Below are positions 18,025 through 28,818 of a DNA stretch of 64,000 bases, piece by piece (within the stretch, counting starts at the first letter, position 1; every line of letters starts with the position of its first letter). Source of the stretch: OCS116 cluster bacterium AG-435-F03. Lineage in GTDB: Bacteria > Pseudomonadota > Alphaproteobacteria > MED-G09. The notes under the pieces are model-generated. The model searched no databases, had not been told where the DNA came from, and saw nothing but the letters and a program-made list of their open reading frames with translations. The DNA is taken from assembly GCA_003212795.1 (NCBI GenBank), contig QCOV01000001.1, forward strand, positions 339,321 to 403,320, written 5' to 3'. The translations under genes were made by a program, and so were the position numbers.

Positions 18025-20490
18025 ATGTTTAAATACAATCTGGCAGTATTTATAAAATCTTTACTTTTATTTTCTGTATTTTCATCAATAATATACGCTC
18101 AGGAAACGATTGATAATCAATCTATTCAATCATCACAAATATATGAAAGGATTATGTTTATTGAGGTCAGAGGATCTCAAAGAATTGAATCAGATACAAT
18201 AAAGTCCTACATGACAGTTAAACCTGGCGATCTTTATGATGATGCCGAGGTTGATAGATCTTTAAAGATTCTTTTTAACACAGGATTATTTGCTGATGTT
18301 GCTATCAGATATGAAAATTCTGGTTTAATAGTCTTTGTTATTGAGAATCCAATAATTAATCGTATTGATTTTGAGGGGAATAGCGCCCTAAAAGATGATA
18401 AATTTGAAGAGGAGATTGAATTAGGCCCTAGATCTGTTTATACCAGATCAAAGGTACAAGCTGATGTTCAAAGATTAATAGAGTTATATAGAAGATCAGG
18501 AAGATTTTCTGCCTTTATAGAGCCTAAAGTTATTAGGCAACCTCAAAATAGGATTGATCTTATTTTTGAGATAACTGAAGGCCCAACTACAGGCGTTTCT
18601 TCAATTAACTTTCTAGGTAATAGAAGTTTTCGTGATAGAAAATTGAAAAGTCAATTAGTGACAAAAGAGTCAAAATGGTGGCGTTTTTTCTCTTCAGATG
18701 ATTCATATGATCCAGATAAATTAGCTTATGATAGAGAACAAATTAGAAAATTTTATCTAGATGAGGGTTATGCTGACTTTCAAGTTGTATCTGCTGTTGC
18801 TGAATTAACTAAAGATGGAAACAACTTTGTAATAACATTCGTTTTAGATGAAGGTCAGATTTATGAGTTTGGAGAATCTTCTATTGAGAGTTCTCTTGAA
18901 AATATGAATACAGATGAACTGTTGTATCTTATTGAACATAGAAGAGGCAATCAGTACAAAGCTACAGACATTGATATTACAGTAGATGCATTAACTTTGG
19001 CTGTTGGAGAAGAGGGCTACGCTTCTGCTGAGGTAAGGCCTAGAGTTAGAAGAAAGAGAGAAGAGGGTATTGTTGATATCGTCTACTCTATTGATGAAGG
19101 ACCAAGAGTTTATATTGAAAAGATTAATATTAATGAAAATACACGAACTAGAGATGAAGTGATAAGACGTGAGTTAAGGGTTTCCGAGGGAGATGCATAT
19201 AATAAAGTTTTAATTGATAGATCAGAAACTAAGATAAAATCCCTAGGTTATTTTAGAGAGGTTGAAACATCCATCAGACCTGGGACTGAAGAAGATAGGA
19301 TGATTGTTGATTTTGAAGTCGAAGAACAACCTACAGGTGAGTTAAGTCTAGGTGCAGGCTTTTCCTCAGCCGAAAGCTTATTATTAGAAATAGGAATTTC
19401 AGAGAGAAATTTATTGGGCAGAGGTCAGTCAGTTCGTTTGAACATATCTACATCCGAAAGAAGAAAACAATTTGAAATAGGTTTTACTCAACCTTATTTT
19501 TTAGGCAGAAGATTAACTGCTGGTTTTGACATTTTTCATATTGATAATGATTACAGAAGATATTCATCTTATCGGTCAACTCAATCAGGCGCATCAATAA
19601 GGGCTGTTTGGCCTATGGCGGAATATGCGAGTCTTTCAGTATTTTATAGGTACTTAAAAGAGGAGATTTCAAGTTATTTTTTCCAAAGTGGTTATAATTT
19701 AGCTGATGACTATAATGCTAACAAATCTGAAATTGGATATAGTTATGTTATTGATACAAGAGACGATCCAATTGATACAACTCGTGGATGGACATTTTCT
19801 TTTGGCCAAGATATTGCAGGCCTAGGCGGTGATTCTGAATATATTAGATCAAGCCTTGGCGGAAGATATTATTATGAAATAGCTCGTGATTGGGTTTTAA
19901 GTGCAGGAGCAAATGCAGGTTACATATATAATTATGGTAGTAAGGATTTAAGAATTAACGATAGATTTTTTAAAGGTGGAAACACTTTTAGAGGATTTGA
20001 TAGAGCTGGAGTGGGTCCAAAAGAAAAAATTACTGACCGTCCTAGAGGAGCAGAATTTTTTGCTATTGGTACACTTGAGGTGACAGTTCCATTGGGTCTA
20101 CCTGATGAGTTTGGTCTTAGAACTGCATTATTTACTGATTTTGGTATCATAGGAAAAAATGATGATGAGGATAGAGTTTTAAATACATATAGGGCTCAAG
20201 AACTGATGGGAGATATTACTAGTCCATTTTATAATCTATCAGAATTACTTAACCAAAATTATTCCGCTATTGATGCAGCATGTAAAAATGATAGCGCAGG
20301 TTTAAATGAAATTTATGGTACTTTATGTACTAGATTTGTTGATGATGCAACTTTTAGAGCTACTGTCGGTGTAACACTTAACTGGAATTCACCTTTTGGA
20401 CCTATTCGTTTTGATATCGGAAGAGCTGTAGTCAGTGAAGACTATGATGATGCTAAATTCTTTAGATTTAGTGGTGGAACAAGATTCTAA
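18025..20490 (+). CDS. bamA: Outer membrane protein assembly factor BamA
   Basis: BamA is the core beta-barrel of the complex that inserts outer membrane proteins. The 821-residue protein has a signal peptide ending in IIYA-QE, five POTRA domains through about residue 410, and a 16-strand barrel with FKGGNTFRGF near residue 650 and a terminal aromatic residue (GGTRF). An upstream in-frame TTG at 18001 is rejected because the ATG at 18025 follows GAAGGA and gives a proper signal peptide. skp and lpxD follow, as in other proteobacteria. Confidence 0.95.
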   Translation: MFKYNLAVFIKSLLLFSVFSSIIYAQETIDNQSIQSSQIYERIMFIEVRGSQRIESDTIKSYMTVKPGDLYDDAEVDRSLKILFNTGLFADVAIRYENSGLIVFVIENPIINRIDFEGNSALKDDKFEEEIELGPRSVYTRSKVQADVQRLIELYRRSGRFSAFIEPKVIRQPQNRIDLIFEITEGPTTGVSSINFLGNRSFRDRKLKSQLVTKESKWWRFFSSDDSYDPDKLAYDREQIRKFYLDEGYADFQVVSAVAELTKDGNNFVITFVLDEGQIYEFGESSIESSLENMNTDELLYLIEHRRGNQYKATDIDITVDALTLAVGEEGYASAEVRPRVRRKREEGIVDIVYSIDEGPRVYIEKININENTRTRDEVIRRELRVSEGDAYNKVLIDRSETKIKSLGYFREVETSIRPGTEEDRMIVDFEVEEQPTGELSLGAGFSSAESLLLEIGISERNLLGRGQSVRLNISTSERRKQFEIGFTQPYFLGRRLTAGFDIFHIDNDYRRYSSYRSTQSGASIRAVWPMAEYASLSVFYRYLKEEISSYFFQSGYNLADDYNANKSEIGYSYVIDTRDDPIDTTRGWTFSFGQDIAGLGGDSEYIRSSLGGRYYYEIARDWVLSAGANAGYIYNYGSKDLRINDRFFKGGNTFRGFDRAGVGPKEKITDRPRGAEFFAIGTLEVTVPLGLPDEFGLRTALFTDFGIIGKNDDEDRVLNTYRAQELMGDITSPFYNLSELLNQNYSAIDAACKNDSAGLNEIYGTLCTRFVDDATFRATVGVTLNWNSPFGPIRFDIGRAVVSEDYDDAKFFRFSGGTRF

Positions 20491-20604
20491 TAATATTTAG
20501 AATAGTAACTTGTTGTAACATATATTCATTGGAATATTTTTATTGATTGATTTAAGGAAATTCTATAGTTATCTTGCAATTCGTAATTATCTGGAGGAGA
20601 CATT

Positions 20605-21144
20605 ATGAAAAAATATTTTATTATAGCTTTATCAGCAGTATTCTTATTGAGTTTTAGTGAAAAACTATCAGCTTCAGAAGATATACTTTTTATTAATTTG
20701 CAATATATTGTTGGGCAATCTAAAGCAGGTTCCTCTCTTAGAGAACAAAGTGAAGAGCTAAATAGTGAAATTATTAAACTTAGAGATGAAATAACCAAAT
20801 CTCTTCAAGATAAAGGAAAAAAGCTTGAAGATGAAAGAACTCTTCTGTCTCCAGATGTTTTTCAGGAAAGAGCTGATGAATTAAGAAAAGAAGCAGAAGA
20901 AAAACAAAACGAATTAAATGTTAGGCTTCAAAAAATTCAACAAGCTATTCAAAGGGCTTCAAATTCTATTGATTCAGTAATCAGTCCAATTTTAACTGAA
21001 ATTGTTAATGAAAAAGGCGCTAAAATGCTTCTTGAAAGGCAATCCTTATTATTCGCTGACCCTAAATTAGATGTATCTGCAGAAGTTATTAAAAAATTAA
21101 ATAAAAGACTTCCAAAGATAGATGTTATTGTTGATCAGGATTAA
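20605..21144 (+). CDS. skp: Periplasmic chaperone Skp/OmpH
   Basis: Skp holds unfolded outer membrane proteins in the periplasm on their way to BamA. The 179-residue protein begins with a signal peptide ([16 protein letters not shown], cleavage near residue 24), followed by long charged helices (residues 55-125) expected for the tentacles of the trimer. GGAGGAGA stands before the ATG. It is placed between bamA and lpxD, which supports the call because sequence conservation in this family is low. Confidence 0.88.
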   Translation: MKKYFIIALSAVFLLSFSEKLSASEDILFINLQYIVGQSKAGSSLREQSEELNSEIIKLRDEITKSLQDKGKKLEDERTLLSPDVFQERADELRKEAEEKQNELNVRLQKIQQAIQRASNSIDSVISPILTEIVNEKGAKMLLERQSLLFADPKLDVSAEVIKKLNKRLPKIDVIVDQD

Positions 21145-21155
21145 AACTATTATTT

Positions 21156-22184
21156 ATGAGTGAAAAGAGTTTTTTTGAAAAAACTGGCCCTTATAAGCTA
21201 AAAATTTTATCAGATCATATTAATGGTAAATTAAGTTCTATTGAGAATTCTGATATTCTAATAGACGATATTTCATCATTAAAGAATGCCAAGGGCAGCG
21301 AAGTAACTTTTTTTTCAAACCTTGCATTAAAAGAAGATTTAAAACATTCTTCAGCTGGAGCTTGTGTAATAAACGAATTAAATATTGATTTTGCTCCAAA
21401 AGGCATGCCTTTAATCTTCTGTGATGATCCATATATGGGTTTTGCTTTAATAGCGCAAAAATTTTACCCAAAAGAACTAAAAGCTGATTATCTTACAGGA
21501 CAAAAAAATAATATTACTAATAATATTCCCGATAATATTACTTTAGGTAAAGATGTTATAATTGAGTTTGGAGCTGTAGTTGGCGAAAATGTAATAATTG
21601 GTGATAACACTTTTATTGCTTCAAATTCGGTCATTGGAGCCAATGTTAAAATAGGAAAAGACTGCTATGTTGGTCCTAATGTTTCAATCACTCATTCATA
21701 TGTTGGCAATAATGTTAAGATTCATAGTGGTACAAGTATTGGACAAGATGGTTTTGGTTTTGCTATGTCATCATCGGGTCACCAAAAAATTCCACAATTG
21801 GGTTTAGTTGAAATTCATGATGATGTTGAGATAGGTGCTAATTGCACTATTGATAGAGGTGCTTCAGAGAACACCATTATTGGAGAAGGTACAAAATTAG
21901 ATAATTTAGTTCACATAGCACATAATTGTAGAATTGGAAAAAACTGTATACTTACGGGGATGGTTGGTCTAGCTGGTTCAACGGTTTTAGAGGATTTTGT
22001 AGTTATGGGGGCTAAATCAGGCGCTGTCGGTCATTTAACTATTGGAAAGGGTTCACAAATTGCAGCTAAAACGGGCGTCACTAAAGATTTACCTCCTGGA
22101 CAGAAATGGGCTGGATGGCCAGTTAAAAGAATGGATGTGTGGAAAAAAGAGTTAATTGCTTTAAAAAAAATTATTAAAAAATAG
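21156..22184 (+). CDS. lpxD: UDP-3-O-acylglucosamine N-acyltransferase
   Basis: LpxD adds the second (N-linked) hydroxyacyl chain in lipid A synthesis. The 342-residue protein has an N-terminal uridine-binding domain (to about residue 110) and a left-handed beta helix of hexapeptide repeats. The catalytic region [13 protein letters not shown] lies near residue 190, followed by [19 protein letters not shown] and the HIAHNCRIG histidine. It is the first of the lpxD-fabZ-lpxA-lpxI-lpxB run. Confidence 0.96.
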   Translation: MSEKSFFEKTGPYKLKILSDHINGKLSSIENSDILIDDISSLKNAKGSEVTFFSNLALKEDLKHSSAGACVINELNIDFAPKGMPLIFCDDPYMGFALIAQKFYPKELKADYLTGQKNNITNNIPDNITLGKDVIIEFGAVVGENVIIGDNTFIASNSVIGANVKIGKDCYVGPNVSITHSYVGNNVKIHSGTSIGQDGFGFAMSSSGHQKIPQLGLVEIHDDVEIGANCTIDRGASENTIIGEGTKLDNLVHIAHNCRIGKNCILTGMVGLAGSTVLEDFVVMGAKSGAVGHLTIGKGSQIAAKTGVTKDLPPGQKWAGWPVKRMDVWKKELIALKKIIKK

Positions 22185-22193
22185 GTTAATAAA

Positions 22194-22661
22194 ATGAAAA
22201 CTGATGATCCAATAAAAAAAGCGCAAGAGGTAATGAAGTTAATTCCTCATAGATACCCATTTTTACTTTTAGATAGAATTCTGAGTTACGATTCAGATAG
22301 TTTGGTTGCAATAAAGAGCGTTTCAATTAATGAACCTTTTTTTCAAGGTCATTTTCCCGATAGACCTATAATGCCCGGGGTTTTAATTGTTGAAGCTATG
22401 GCACAAGCTGCCAGTTGTCTTGTTGTTTTGGAAAATGAGAATAAAGATTCAGAAAATTTATCAGTTTTTCTTATGAAAATTGATAAAGCAAGATTTAGAA
22501 AACCTATAACTCCAGGTGATCAAATTAGAATTGAAGTGCAAAAAGAAAAAAGCAGAGGAGATATTTGGCAATTTTACGGTAAATCTTTTGTTGAAGATCA
22601 ACTAGCATGTGAATCAAGTTTTGCTGCTATGGTTGTAAGATTGGATGATGATAAAAAATGA
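22194..22661 (+). CDS. fabZ: 3-hydroxyacyl-ACP dehydratase FabZ
   Basis: FabZ dehydrates beta-hydroxyacyl-ACP in fatty acid synthesis and competes with LpxA and LpxD for the same substrates, which explains its place in this operon. The 155-residue hot-dog protein has IPHRYPFLLLDR near residue 17 and the active-site histidine and glutamate in QGHFPDRPIMPGVLIVEAMAQ near residues 50-72. Its end overlaps the lpxA start by four bases. Confidence 0.96.
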   Translation: MKTDDPIKKAQEVMKLIPHRYPFLLLDRILSYDSDSLVAIKSVSINEPFFQGHFPDRPIMPGVLIVEAMAQAASCLVVLENENKDSENLSVFLMKIDKARFRKPITPGDQIRIEVQKEKSRGDIWQFYGKSFVEDQLACESSFAAMVVRLDDDKK

Positions 22662-23452
22662 CAAATATTCACGAAACATCAATTATCAGTCCTGATGTAA
22701 AAATTGGAGATAATGTCTCAATAGGACCCTATTGCAATATAAATGGAGATGTAAGCATTAAAGATAATGTTACTCTTATATCTCACATAAGTATTTCAGG
22801 ATCGACCACTATTGGTGAAAACACAAAAATATGGCCTTTTTCTGTTATAGGCTCTGAACCTCAAGATTTAAAATATGACAGTGAAGATGGAAAGCTTGTA
22901 ATAGGCGCTAATAATAAAATTCGTGAACATGTAACTATGCATTCTGGAACAAAAGAAGGGGGAATGCTTACCGAGATTGGTGAAAATAATTTATTTATGG
23001 TAGGTGCCCATATTGCTCACGATTGTAAAGTTGGAAATAATTGTGTTTTCGCTAATAATGCTACATTAGCTGGACATGTTGAGGTTGGTGATTGGGCAAT
23101 TTTGGGTGGTTTAGCTGCAGTCCATCAATGGAGTCGCATAGGCTGTCATTCATTTATTGGAGGATTAGCCGCAGTAACCCGAGATCTATTACCATTTGGT
23201 ATGGCTGTAGGCAATAGAGCAAATCTTGAAGGCATAAATCTTATTGGAATGCGTAGAAGAAATTTTTCAAAAAGTGAAATAGATGAAGTTAAAAAAGTAT
23301 ACTCAATTTTATTTAATGCTAACGATCTTGAGTTTAAAAATAAGATAAATAAACTAAAGGAAGAAAAATTTTCATCTGATCCAGCCAAAATAATTACTGA
23401 TTTTGTTAATGTTGAAACGAACAGAGCTTATGTTTCGCCAACTGAGATATAA
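22658..23452 (+). CDS. lpxA: Acyl-ACP--UDP-N-acetylglucosamine O-acyltransferase
   Basis: LpxA performs the first step of lipid A synthesis. The 264-residue protein consists of hexapeptide repeats (KIGDNVSIGPYCNI and similar) with the catalytic histidine region in MVGAHIAHDCKVGNN near residue 112, IGGLAAVHQWSRIG near 145, and a helical C-terminal domain. The length is usual. The ATG overlaps the fabZ stop. Confidence 0.96.
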   Translation: MTNIHETSIISPDVKIGDNVSIGPYCNINGDVSIKDNVTLISHISISGSTTIGENTKIWPFSVIGSEPQDLKYDSEDGKLVIGANNKIREHVTMHSGTKEGGMLTEIGENNLFMVGAHIAHDCKVGNNCVFANNATLAGHVEVGDWAILGGLAAVHQWSRIGCHSFIGGLAAVTRDLLPFGMAVGNRANLEGINLIGMRRRNFSKSEIDEVKKVYSILFNANDLEFKNKINKLKEEKFSSDPAKIITDFVNVETNRAYVSPTEI

Positions 23453-23455
23453 AAA

Positions 23456-24286
23456 ATGTCAATGAAAGTTGGATTAATAGCAGGAGATGGAAATTTTCCT
23501 CTTGAAGTAGCAAAATCTATTTATCAACAAGAAAAAAAAGTATTCATTATTGCTTTGAAAGGTTCTGCTTCTAAAAATATTGAACAATATCCTCATTTAT
23601 GGATAAGACTAGGCCAAATAGGTAAAGCAATTAAAGCCTTAAAAGAAAATCATTGTGAAGAATTAATAATAATTGGAGGCGTTAAAAAACCTAATGTCTG
23701 GTTTTTGAATCCTGATTTTGGTGCTTTAAAACTTTTCATTAAGCTTATTATGCTTCCCGTTAAAGGCGATGCTTCTATTTTAAAAACTCTTCTAAATTTT
23801 CTTGAAAGGGATAATAATTTTAAAATTATTGGAGCTGAAAAATATATACCGCATTTACTTATGGATAAAGGTTTAATTACTGGTCACAAAATAGAGGATA
23901 AAACAAGAAACGATATCAATATAGCAATTAAGAGATGTAAAAATATCGGCTCTAAGGATATTGGCCAAGCTTGCGTTGTGGCAAATGGTAAAATCATAGC
24001 TTCTGAAGGTATTTTAGGTACTGATAAGATGTTAAAAGATATTATTTTAAGAAAAATAAGATTTAAAAATGAGGGTGTTCTTGTAAAATTAGCTAAACCT
24101 ATTCAAGATAGAAGAGTTGATTTACCAGCAATAGGAATTAGAACTATTCAACTTATTAAAGAAATAGGACTTTCCGGAATAGCACTAGAAGAAAAGTCTT
24201 CCTTTATATCAGAAAAAGAAAAAGTTATTGAATTTGCTAATAAGAATAATATTTTTATTTTTGGAATAAGCAATGGAAAAACTTAA
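23456..24286 (+). CDS. lpxI: UDP-2,3-diacylglucosamine pyrophosphatase LpxI
   Basis: LpxI hydrolyses UDP-2,3-diacylglucosamine to lipid X; it replaces LpxH in Alphaproteobacteria. The 276-residue protein matches the DUF1009/LpxI family: VGLIAGDGNFPLEVA at the N terminus, a central IIGGVKKPN, and the conserved C-terminal AKPIQDRRVDLPAIGIRTI followed by LSGIALEE. It is flanked by lpxA and lpxB and overlaps the lpxB start by 14 bases. Confidence 0.93.
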   Translation: MSMKVGLIAGDGNFPLEVAKSIYQQEKKVFIIALKGSASKNIEQYPHLWIRLGQIGKAIKALKENHCEELIIIGGVKKPNVWFLNPDFGALKLFIKLIMLPVKGDASILKTLLNFLERDNNFKIIGAEKYIPHLLMDKGLITGHKIEDKTRNDINIAIKRCKNIGSKDIGQACVVANGKIIASEGILGTDKMLKDIILRKIRFKNEGVLVKLAKPIQDRRVDLPAIGIRTIQLIKEIGLSGIALEEKSSFISEKEKVIEFANKNNIFIFGISNGKT

Positions 24287-25418
24287 TAGCCCAAAAATTT
24301 ATATAGTAGCTGGTGAACCATCCGGGGATATATTGGGTGACAAGTTAATTAAAACATTACAAGCAAAATTTAATTCTCCGATATTTAATGGTGTTGGAGG
24401 AGAAAGAATGCAATCAAATAACTTTATTTCATTGTTTGAAATGAGTGATATTTCTATTTTTGGTATTTTTCCAGTTTTAAGAAAATTATTTTTCTTAATT
24501 AATAGAATCAATGATGTTGTAAACGATATCATTCAAAAAAAACCTAATATTATAATTCTTATTGATAGCCCAGACTTTAATCATAGAGTCGCGAAAAAGG
24601 TAAAAAGACATTTACCTGATGTTCCTATAGTTTGTTATGTGGCCCCAACTGTTTGGGCTTGGCGGCAGGGTAGAGCAAAGAAGATGTCAAAATATTTTGA
24701 TCATCTATTATCAATTATTCCTTTCGAGGTTAATTTTTTTAAAAAATATGGGCTAAAAACTACTTATATCGGGCATCCATTCATTGAAACTATTAAAAAA
24801 ATAGACGACACAAATTTTAAGAAAAAATATGATTTATATGATGGTAAAACTATTATTTTTTTACCAGGAAGCCGTAGTGGTGAGATTGATAGGCATTCCC
24901 CAATAATGTCTGAAGCAATAAAATATTTAAAAGAACAAAATTTTAAATTTAATATTCTAATAGCAGCAGGGCAAAAACAATTAAATCAAATGAGAGTTTA
25001 TTTTCCTGATGTTAAAATAATTACAAATGATAATGAAAAATATTCCCTTTTTAAAAATGCAGATTTTGCATGCGCTGCTTCTGGAACAGTTGTTTTAGAA
25101 TTAGGTTTAACCGATACCCCTACTATTGTTATTTACAAGATGGATAAATTTACATGGTTTTTCGTATCAAAAATGGTCAAGGTACAATTTGTTTCGCTAG
25201 TGAATCTTATTTTAGGAAGAGAGTCTTCAAAAGAGCTATTGCAAGATAGATATACAAAAGAAAATTTGATTAATGAATTGAATAAATTGTTATTAAATGA
25301 AAAAATTCAAAAAAAACAGATTAAAGATTTAAAAGAATTTAACATGATTATGAATAAAGGTATTAATGACCCAAGTGAAAATGCAACTAGAATTATAAGT
25401 AAAATATTAGAAAATTAA
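24273..25418 (+). CDS. lpxB: Lipid A disaccharide synthase
   Basis: LpxB joins lipid X and UDP-2,3-diacylglucosamine to form the tetra-acyl disaccharide. The 381-residue GT-B glycosyltransferase has the N-terminal VAGEPSGDILG, IDSPDFN near residue 92, YVAPTVWAWR near 122, FLPGSRSGEI near 197, and AASGTVVLELG near 270. It is the last gene of the long plus-strand block; its stop codon directly abuts the convergent gltA stop codon. Confidence 0.95.
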   Translation: MEKLNSPKIYIVAGEPSGDILGDKLIKTLQAKFNSPIFNGVGGERMQSNNFISLFEMSDISIFGIFPVLRKLFFLINRINDVVNDIIQKKPNIIILIDSPDFNHRVAKKVKRHLPDVPIVCYVAPTVWAWRQGRAKKMSKYFDHLLSIIPFEVNFFKKYGLKTTYIGHPFIETIKKIDDTNFKKKYDLYDGKTIIFLPGSRSGEIDRHSPIMSEAIKYLKEQNFKFNILIAAGQKQLNQMRVYFPDVKIITNDNEKYSLFKNADFACAASGTVVLELGLTDTPTIVIYKMDKFTWFFVSKMVKVQFVSLVNLILGRESSKELLQDRYTKENLINELNKLLLNEKIQKKQIKDLKEFNMIMNKGINDPSENATRIISKILEN

Positions 25419-26717
25419 TTATCTTTTATGCATACCAATATATTGTCTATGTTCATTTCCAATATATAATTGACGAGGTCTTCCAATTCTTTGACTTGTA
25501 TCCTCTATCATTTCATTCCATTGAGAAACCCATCCAACCGTTCTTCCAACTGCAAACAAAACTGTAAACATATCCATTGGAAAACCTAATGACTTCATAA
25601 CAATGCCTGAGTAAAAATCTATATTTGGATAAAGTTTCTTTTCTACAAAATAATCATCTTCTAGTGCAATTTTTTCGAGTTCAACTGCTATAGCTAGCAA
25701 TGGATCATCTTTTATTCCTAAATGATCTAAAACTTCATGACATATTTTTTGCATTACTTTAGCTCTTGGGTCAAAATTTTTATAAACTCTATGACCAAAA
25801 CCCATTAATCTGAAAGGGTCATTTTTATCTTTAGCTTTTTTTACATATTCAGGAATATTGTCTACGTTATTAATTTCTTCTAACATTCTTATGCATGCTT
25901 CATTTGCACCTCCATGTGCAGGCCCCCATAAACAAGCAATTCCTGAGGCAATACAAGCAAAAGGGTTTGCTCCGGAAGATCCAGCTAGTCTTACGGTTGA
26001 GGTAGAAGCATTTTGTTCATGATCAGCATGTAAAATTAAAATTTTATCCATTGCTTTTGCTAATGTAGTATCTACTTCTTTATCTTCAGTAGGTAACCCA
26101 AAACACATATTCAAAAAATTTGCGGCATAATCAAGATCATTTTTTGGGTACATAAAAGGTTGCCCCAAAGAATGTTTATATGCCATTGCAGCTAGCGTTG
26201 GCATTTTAGCGATCAATCTATGACAAGCTATTCTTCTTTGTTCTGGATCATTTATATCAATAGAGTCATGGTAAAAAGCCGAGAGGGCGCCAACAACTCC
26301 ACACATTATTGCCATTGGATGTGCATCTGGTCTAAATCCAGTAAAAAATCTATTTAATTGTTCATTAACTAATGTGTATTCATTAATTGTTTCTTCAAAT
26401 TTATTATATTCATCTTGATTTGGTAGTTCACCATTTAACAGAAGATAACATGTCTCAAGATAATTACCTTGTTCTGCAAGTTGATCAATAGGATAACCTC
26501 TGTATAGAAGTGTTCCTTCTTCACCATCAATGTAAGTTATTGTCGACTTACAGTTGGCTGTAGATGTAAAACCTGGATCATATGTAAATTTTCCTGATTG
26601 AGCGTATAATTTTGATATATCTAGAACATCAGGACCAATTGTACCCTCATGAACATCAAAGTCATAAAGGTCACCATTTAATTTTAGATTAGCTTTTTCT
26701 TTAATTTTATCAGTCAT
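25419..26717 (-). CDS. gltA: Citrate synthase
   Basis: GltA condenses oxaloacetate and acetyl-CoA at the start of the TCA cycle. The 432-residue protein is a hexameric-type bacterial citrate synthase with [14 protein letters not shown] near residue 65, [14 protein letters not shown] near 230, [10 protein letters not shown] near 265, and the catalytic [14 protein letters not shown] near 307. It is convergent with lpxB and follows gltX on the minus strand by five bases. Confidence 0.96.
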   Translation of the reverse strand: MTDKIKEKANLKLNGDLYDFDVHEGTIGPDVLDISKLYAQSGKFTYDPGFTSTANCKSTITYIDGEEGTLLYRGYPIDQLAEQGNYLETCYLLLNGELPNQDEYNKFEETINEYTLVNEQLNRFFTGFRPDAHPMAIMCGVVGALSAFYHDSIDINDPEQRRIACHRLIAKMPTLAAMAYKHSLGQPFMYPKNDLDYAANFLNMCFGLPTEDKEVDTTLAKAMDKILILHADHEQNASTSTVRLAGSSGANPFACIASGIACLWGPAHGGANEACIRMLEEINNVDNIPEYVKKAKDKNDPFRLMGFGHRVYKNFDPRAKVMQKICHEVLDHLGIKDDPLLAIAVELEKIALEDDYFVEKKLYPNIDFYSGIVMKSLGFPMDMFTVLFAVGRTVGWVSQWNEMIEDTSQRIGRPRQLYIGNEHRQYIGMHKR

Positions 26718-26722
26718 TTATA

Positions 26723-28024
26723 TTATTTAATTATATCCTCTATTCTACCCAACACTTCATCCTTCCCAAGAGATTCGATAATTGTGTTTATTCCGATTGG
26801 AGACAAAAAACCTACCAAAACTACTCTCAAAGGTAACCCAATATCCTTAAAGTTAAGTTCTTCATCTTTCAAAAATTTTTTAATAGTCTGTTCTATCTCA
26901 TTAGCATCCCATTTATCAAGTTTTTTCAATATTTTTGATAGTTTTTCTAAACAGCTTATTGACTCACCATTTATTAAATTTGTTACATCTTTATCAATTT
27001 TGATAGGTCTTTTATTTGTTATAAAACTAATATTCTTCTTAATATCTTTTATATTTTTATAACGCTTTAAAACTTCAGGCATAACAATACTAATGGATTT
27101 AATTTTATCCTTAGTAAGATTGCTGTATGAAGTGTCAATTCTAGCTATCAGAGATTCAAAGGAGGAGTTTTTTAAATAAATTGAATTAATATCATTTAGC
27201 TTTTCAATATCGAATTTAGATGGTGATTTTCTTATTTTTTCAATTGAAAAATAATTTATCATTTCCTCTAAACTGAAAATTTCTTGATCTCCATGACTCC
27301 AGCCTAACCTAAGAAGATAATTAATTATTGCTTCAGGCAGATAGCCCTCTTCTTTATAATATTCAATACCGAGAGAACCATGTCTTTTAGATAGCTTTGA
27401 TCCATCTTGCCCATGAATTAAAGGAATATGACTAAAAGTTGGGCAATCCCATTTAAGAGAATCATATATCAATTTTTGTTTTGCTGCATTGGTGAGATGA
27501 TCATCACCCCGTATGATGTCACTTATATTCATATCATAATCATCAACTACTACTGACAGCATGTATGTCGGCGTTCCATTTGATCTTAATAAAACAAAAT
27601 CTTCAATTTCTTTATTTTGAATTACAACATCTCCTTGAACTTTGTCATTAACTATAGTTTCTTCATCATCAGGTATTTTGAATCTAATGGCATGAGCTTT
27701 TTCTAGATTACCAAAATCATCCTCAAGTTCCCAATCTCTATAGGCAAAACCAGATTCTAACAACATATGCGCTACTTCAATATGTCTTTTCTCATTTTTA
27801 TGTTGGTAAACTATTTCTCCGTCATTTTCTAAGCCTAGCCATTTTAAACCATCGATAATTTTTTCAATTGCCTCATTACTAGATCTTTCTCTATCGGTAT
27901 CCTCTATTCTTAATAAAAACTTTCCTGAGTTATTTCTTGCATAAAGCCAATTAAATAACGCAGTTCTTACTCCGCCAATATGCAAAAAACCAGTTGGGGA
28001 TGGTGCAAATCTTGTGATAATCAT
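26723..28024 (-). CDS. gltX: Glutamyl-tRNA synthetase
   Basis: GltX charges tRNA-Glu. The 433-residue class I enzyme has the HIGH-type motif PSPTGFLHIGGVRTALFN at the N terminus, RIEDTDRERS near residue 40, and KMSKS as SKLSKRHGS near residue 231. The length is slightly short for the family, with a reduced anticodon-binding domain. Many Alphaproteobacteria carry two GltX paralogues, one of which charges tRNA-Gln; which this is cannot be told here. In related genomes comEC lies between gltX and lexA, but it is absent here. Confidence 0.92.
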   Translation of the reverse strand: MIITRFAPSPTGFLHIGGVRTALFNWLYARNNSGKFLLRIEDTDRERSSNEAIEKIIDGLKWLGLENDGEIVYQHKNEKRHIEVAHMLLESGFAYRDWELEDDFGNLEKAHAIRFKIPDDEETIVNDKVQGDVVIQNKEIEDFVLLRSNGTPTYMLSVVVDDYDMNISDIIRGDDHLTNAAKQKLIYDSLKWDCPTFSHIPLIHGQDGSKLSKRHGSLGIEYYKEEGYLPEAIINYLLRLGWSHGDQEIFSLEEMINYFSIEKIRKSPSKFDIEKLNDINSIYLKNSSFESLIARIDTSYSNLTKDKIKSISIVMPEVLKRYKNIKDIKKNISFITNKRPIKIDKDVTNLINGESISCLEKLSKILKKLDKWDANEIEQTIKKFLKDEELNFKDIGLPLRVVLVGFLSPIGINTIIESLGKDEVLGRIEDIIK

Positions 28025-28098
28025 TTTTTAAGATCAAATTTATTCATTTGTGAATTGATATATCAATTTTCAAAGAAAATCACTACAATTCGATTCAA

Positions 28099-28779
28099 CT
28101 AATAAGATCTTAGTATACCAACCAGAATACCTTGAATTTGAATTCTTTCAGGACCATAAATTTTTGTTTCGTATGCAGAATTAGCAGGCTCAAGAGCAAT
28201 AGTATTTCCTTTTTTTCTAAGTCTTTTTAATGTAGCTTCCTCTCCATCAACTAGTGCCACAACTATTTGACCTGATAAGGCATCATCAACCTTTTTTATA
28301 ATGGCTTTATCCTTATCAAGAATTCCTGCTCCAATCATTGAGTCACCTTCAATTTCTAGTGCATAATGATCTCCAGTACCAACCATACTACCCGGAACAG
28401 ATATTTTATTTTTTTCATACTCAATTGCTGCAATTGGAGTTCCTGCTGCTATTTTACCCATCATTCTAACCTCTATGGACTCTTCATTTAGGCTAAAAAG
28501 ATCTTTTTCTTTATTGCCTTCAATTACTTCAGGCTGAAAATTACCTTTTGGGTTTATAGTGCTTGAAGTAGGTAATTTGATAATTTCAATCGCTCTAGCT
28601 CTATGAGCTAATCTTCTTATAAATCCTCTTTCTTCAAGAGCATTTATTAATCTGTGTATTCCAGATTTAGATCTTAAATCTAGAGCATCCTTCATTTCTT
28701 CATAAGAAGGAGCAACACCAGTTTCTCTTAAATTTTGATGTATATATATCAATAATTCATTTTGTTTTTTTGTTAGCAT
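28099..28779 (-). CDS. lexA: SOS repressor LexA
   Basis: LexA represses DNA-damage genes and cleaves itself when RecA is activated. The 226-residue protein has an N-terminal winged helix (about 1-65), the cleavage site Ala112-Gly113 in KIAAGTPIA, the catalytic Ser147 in EGDSMIGAG, and Lys185 in EATLKRL. An alphaproteobacterial LexA box lies 24 bases upstream of its start, indicating self-repression. It sits at the end of the trp-moa-moe series as in other Alphaproteobacteria. Confidence 0.96.
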   Translation of the reverse strand: MLTKKQNELLIYIHQNLRETGVAPSYEEMKDALDLRSKSGIHRLINALEERGFIRRLAHRARAIEIIKLPTSSTINPKGNFQPEVIEGNKEKDLFSLNEESIEVRMMGKIAAGTPIAAIEYEKNKISVPGSMVGTGDHYALEIEGDSMIGAGILDKDKAIIKKVDDALSGQIVVALVDGEEATLKRLRKKGNTIALEPANSAYETKIYGPERIQIQGILVGILRSY

Positions 28780-28803
28780 TACATAACCTCCAAAGTAAAA
28801 ATA

Positions 28804-28818
28804 GAACTTAAGTAGAAC
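28804..28818 (-). promoter_or_regulatory. LexA (SOS) box
   Basis: The plus strand reads GAAC-N7-GAAC, which on the lexA coding strand is GTTC-TACTTAA-GTTC. This is an exact match to the direct-repeat SOS box GTTC-N7-GTTC known from Alphaproteobacteria. It lies 24 bases upstream of the lexA start codon, where repressor binding would block transcription. A weaker plus-strand copy (GTTT-N7-GTTC) is at 28822-28836. Confidence 0.85.

Noticed and set aside
20491-20604. Terminator between bamA and skp
   Set aside because: The 114-base gap contains short AT-rich self-complementary stretches but no stable GC-containing hairpin followed by a T run, so none is annotated.
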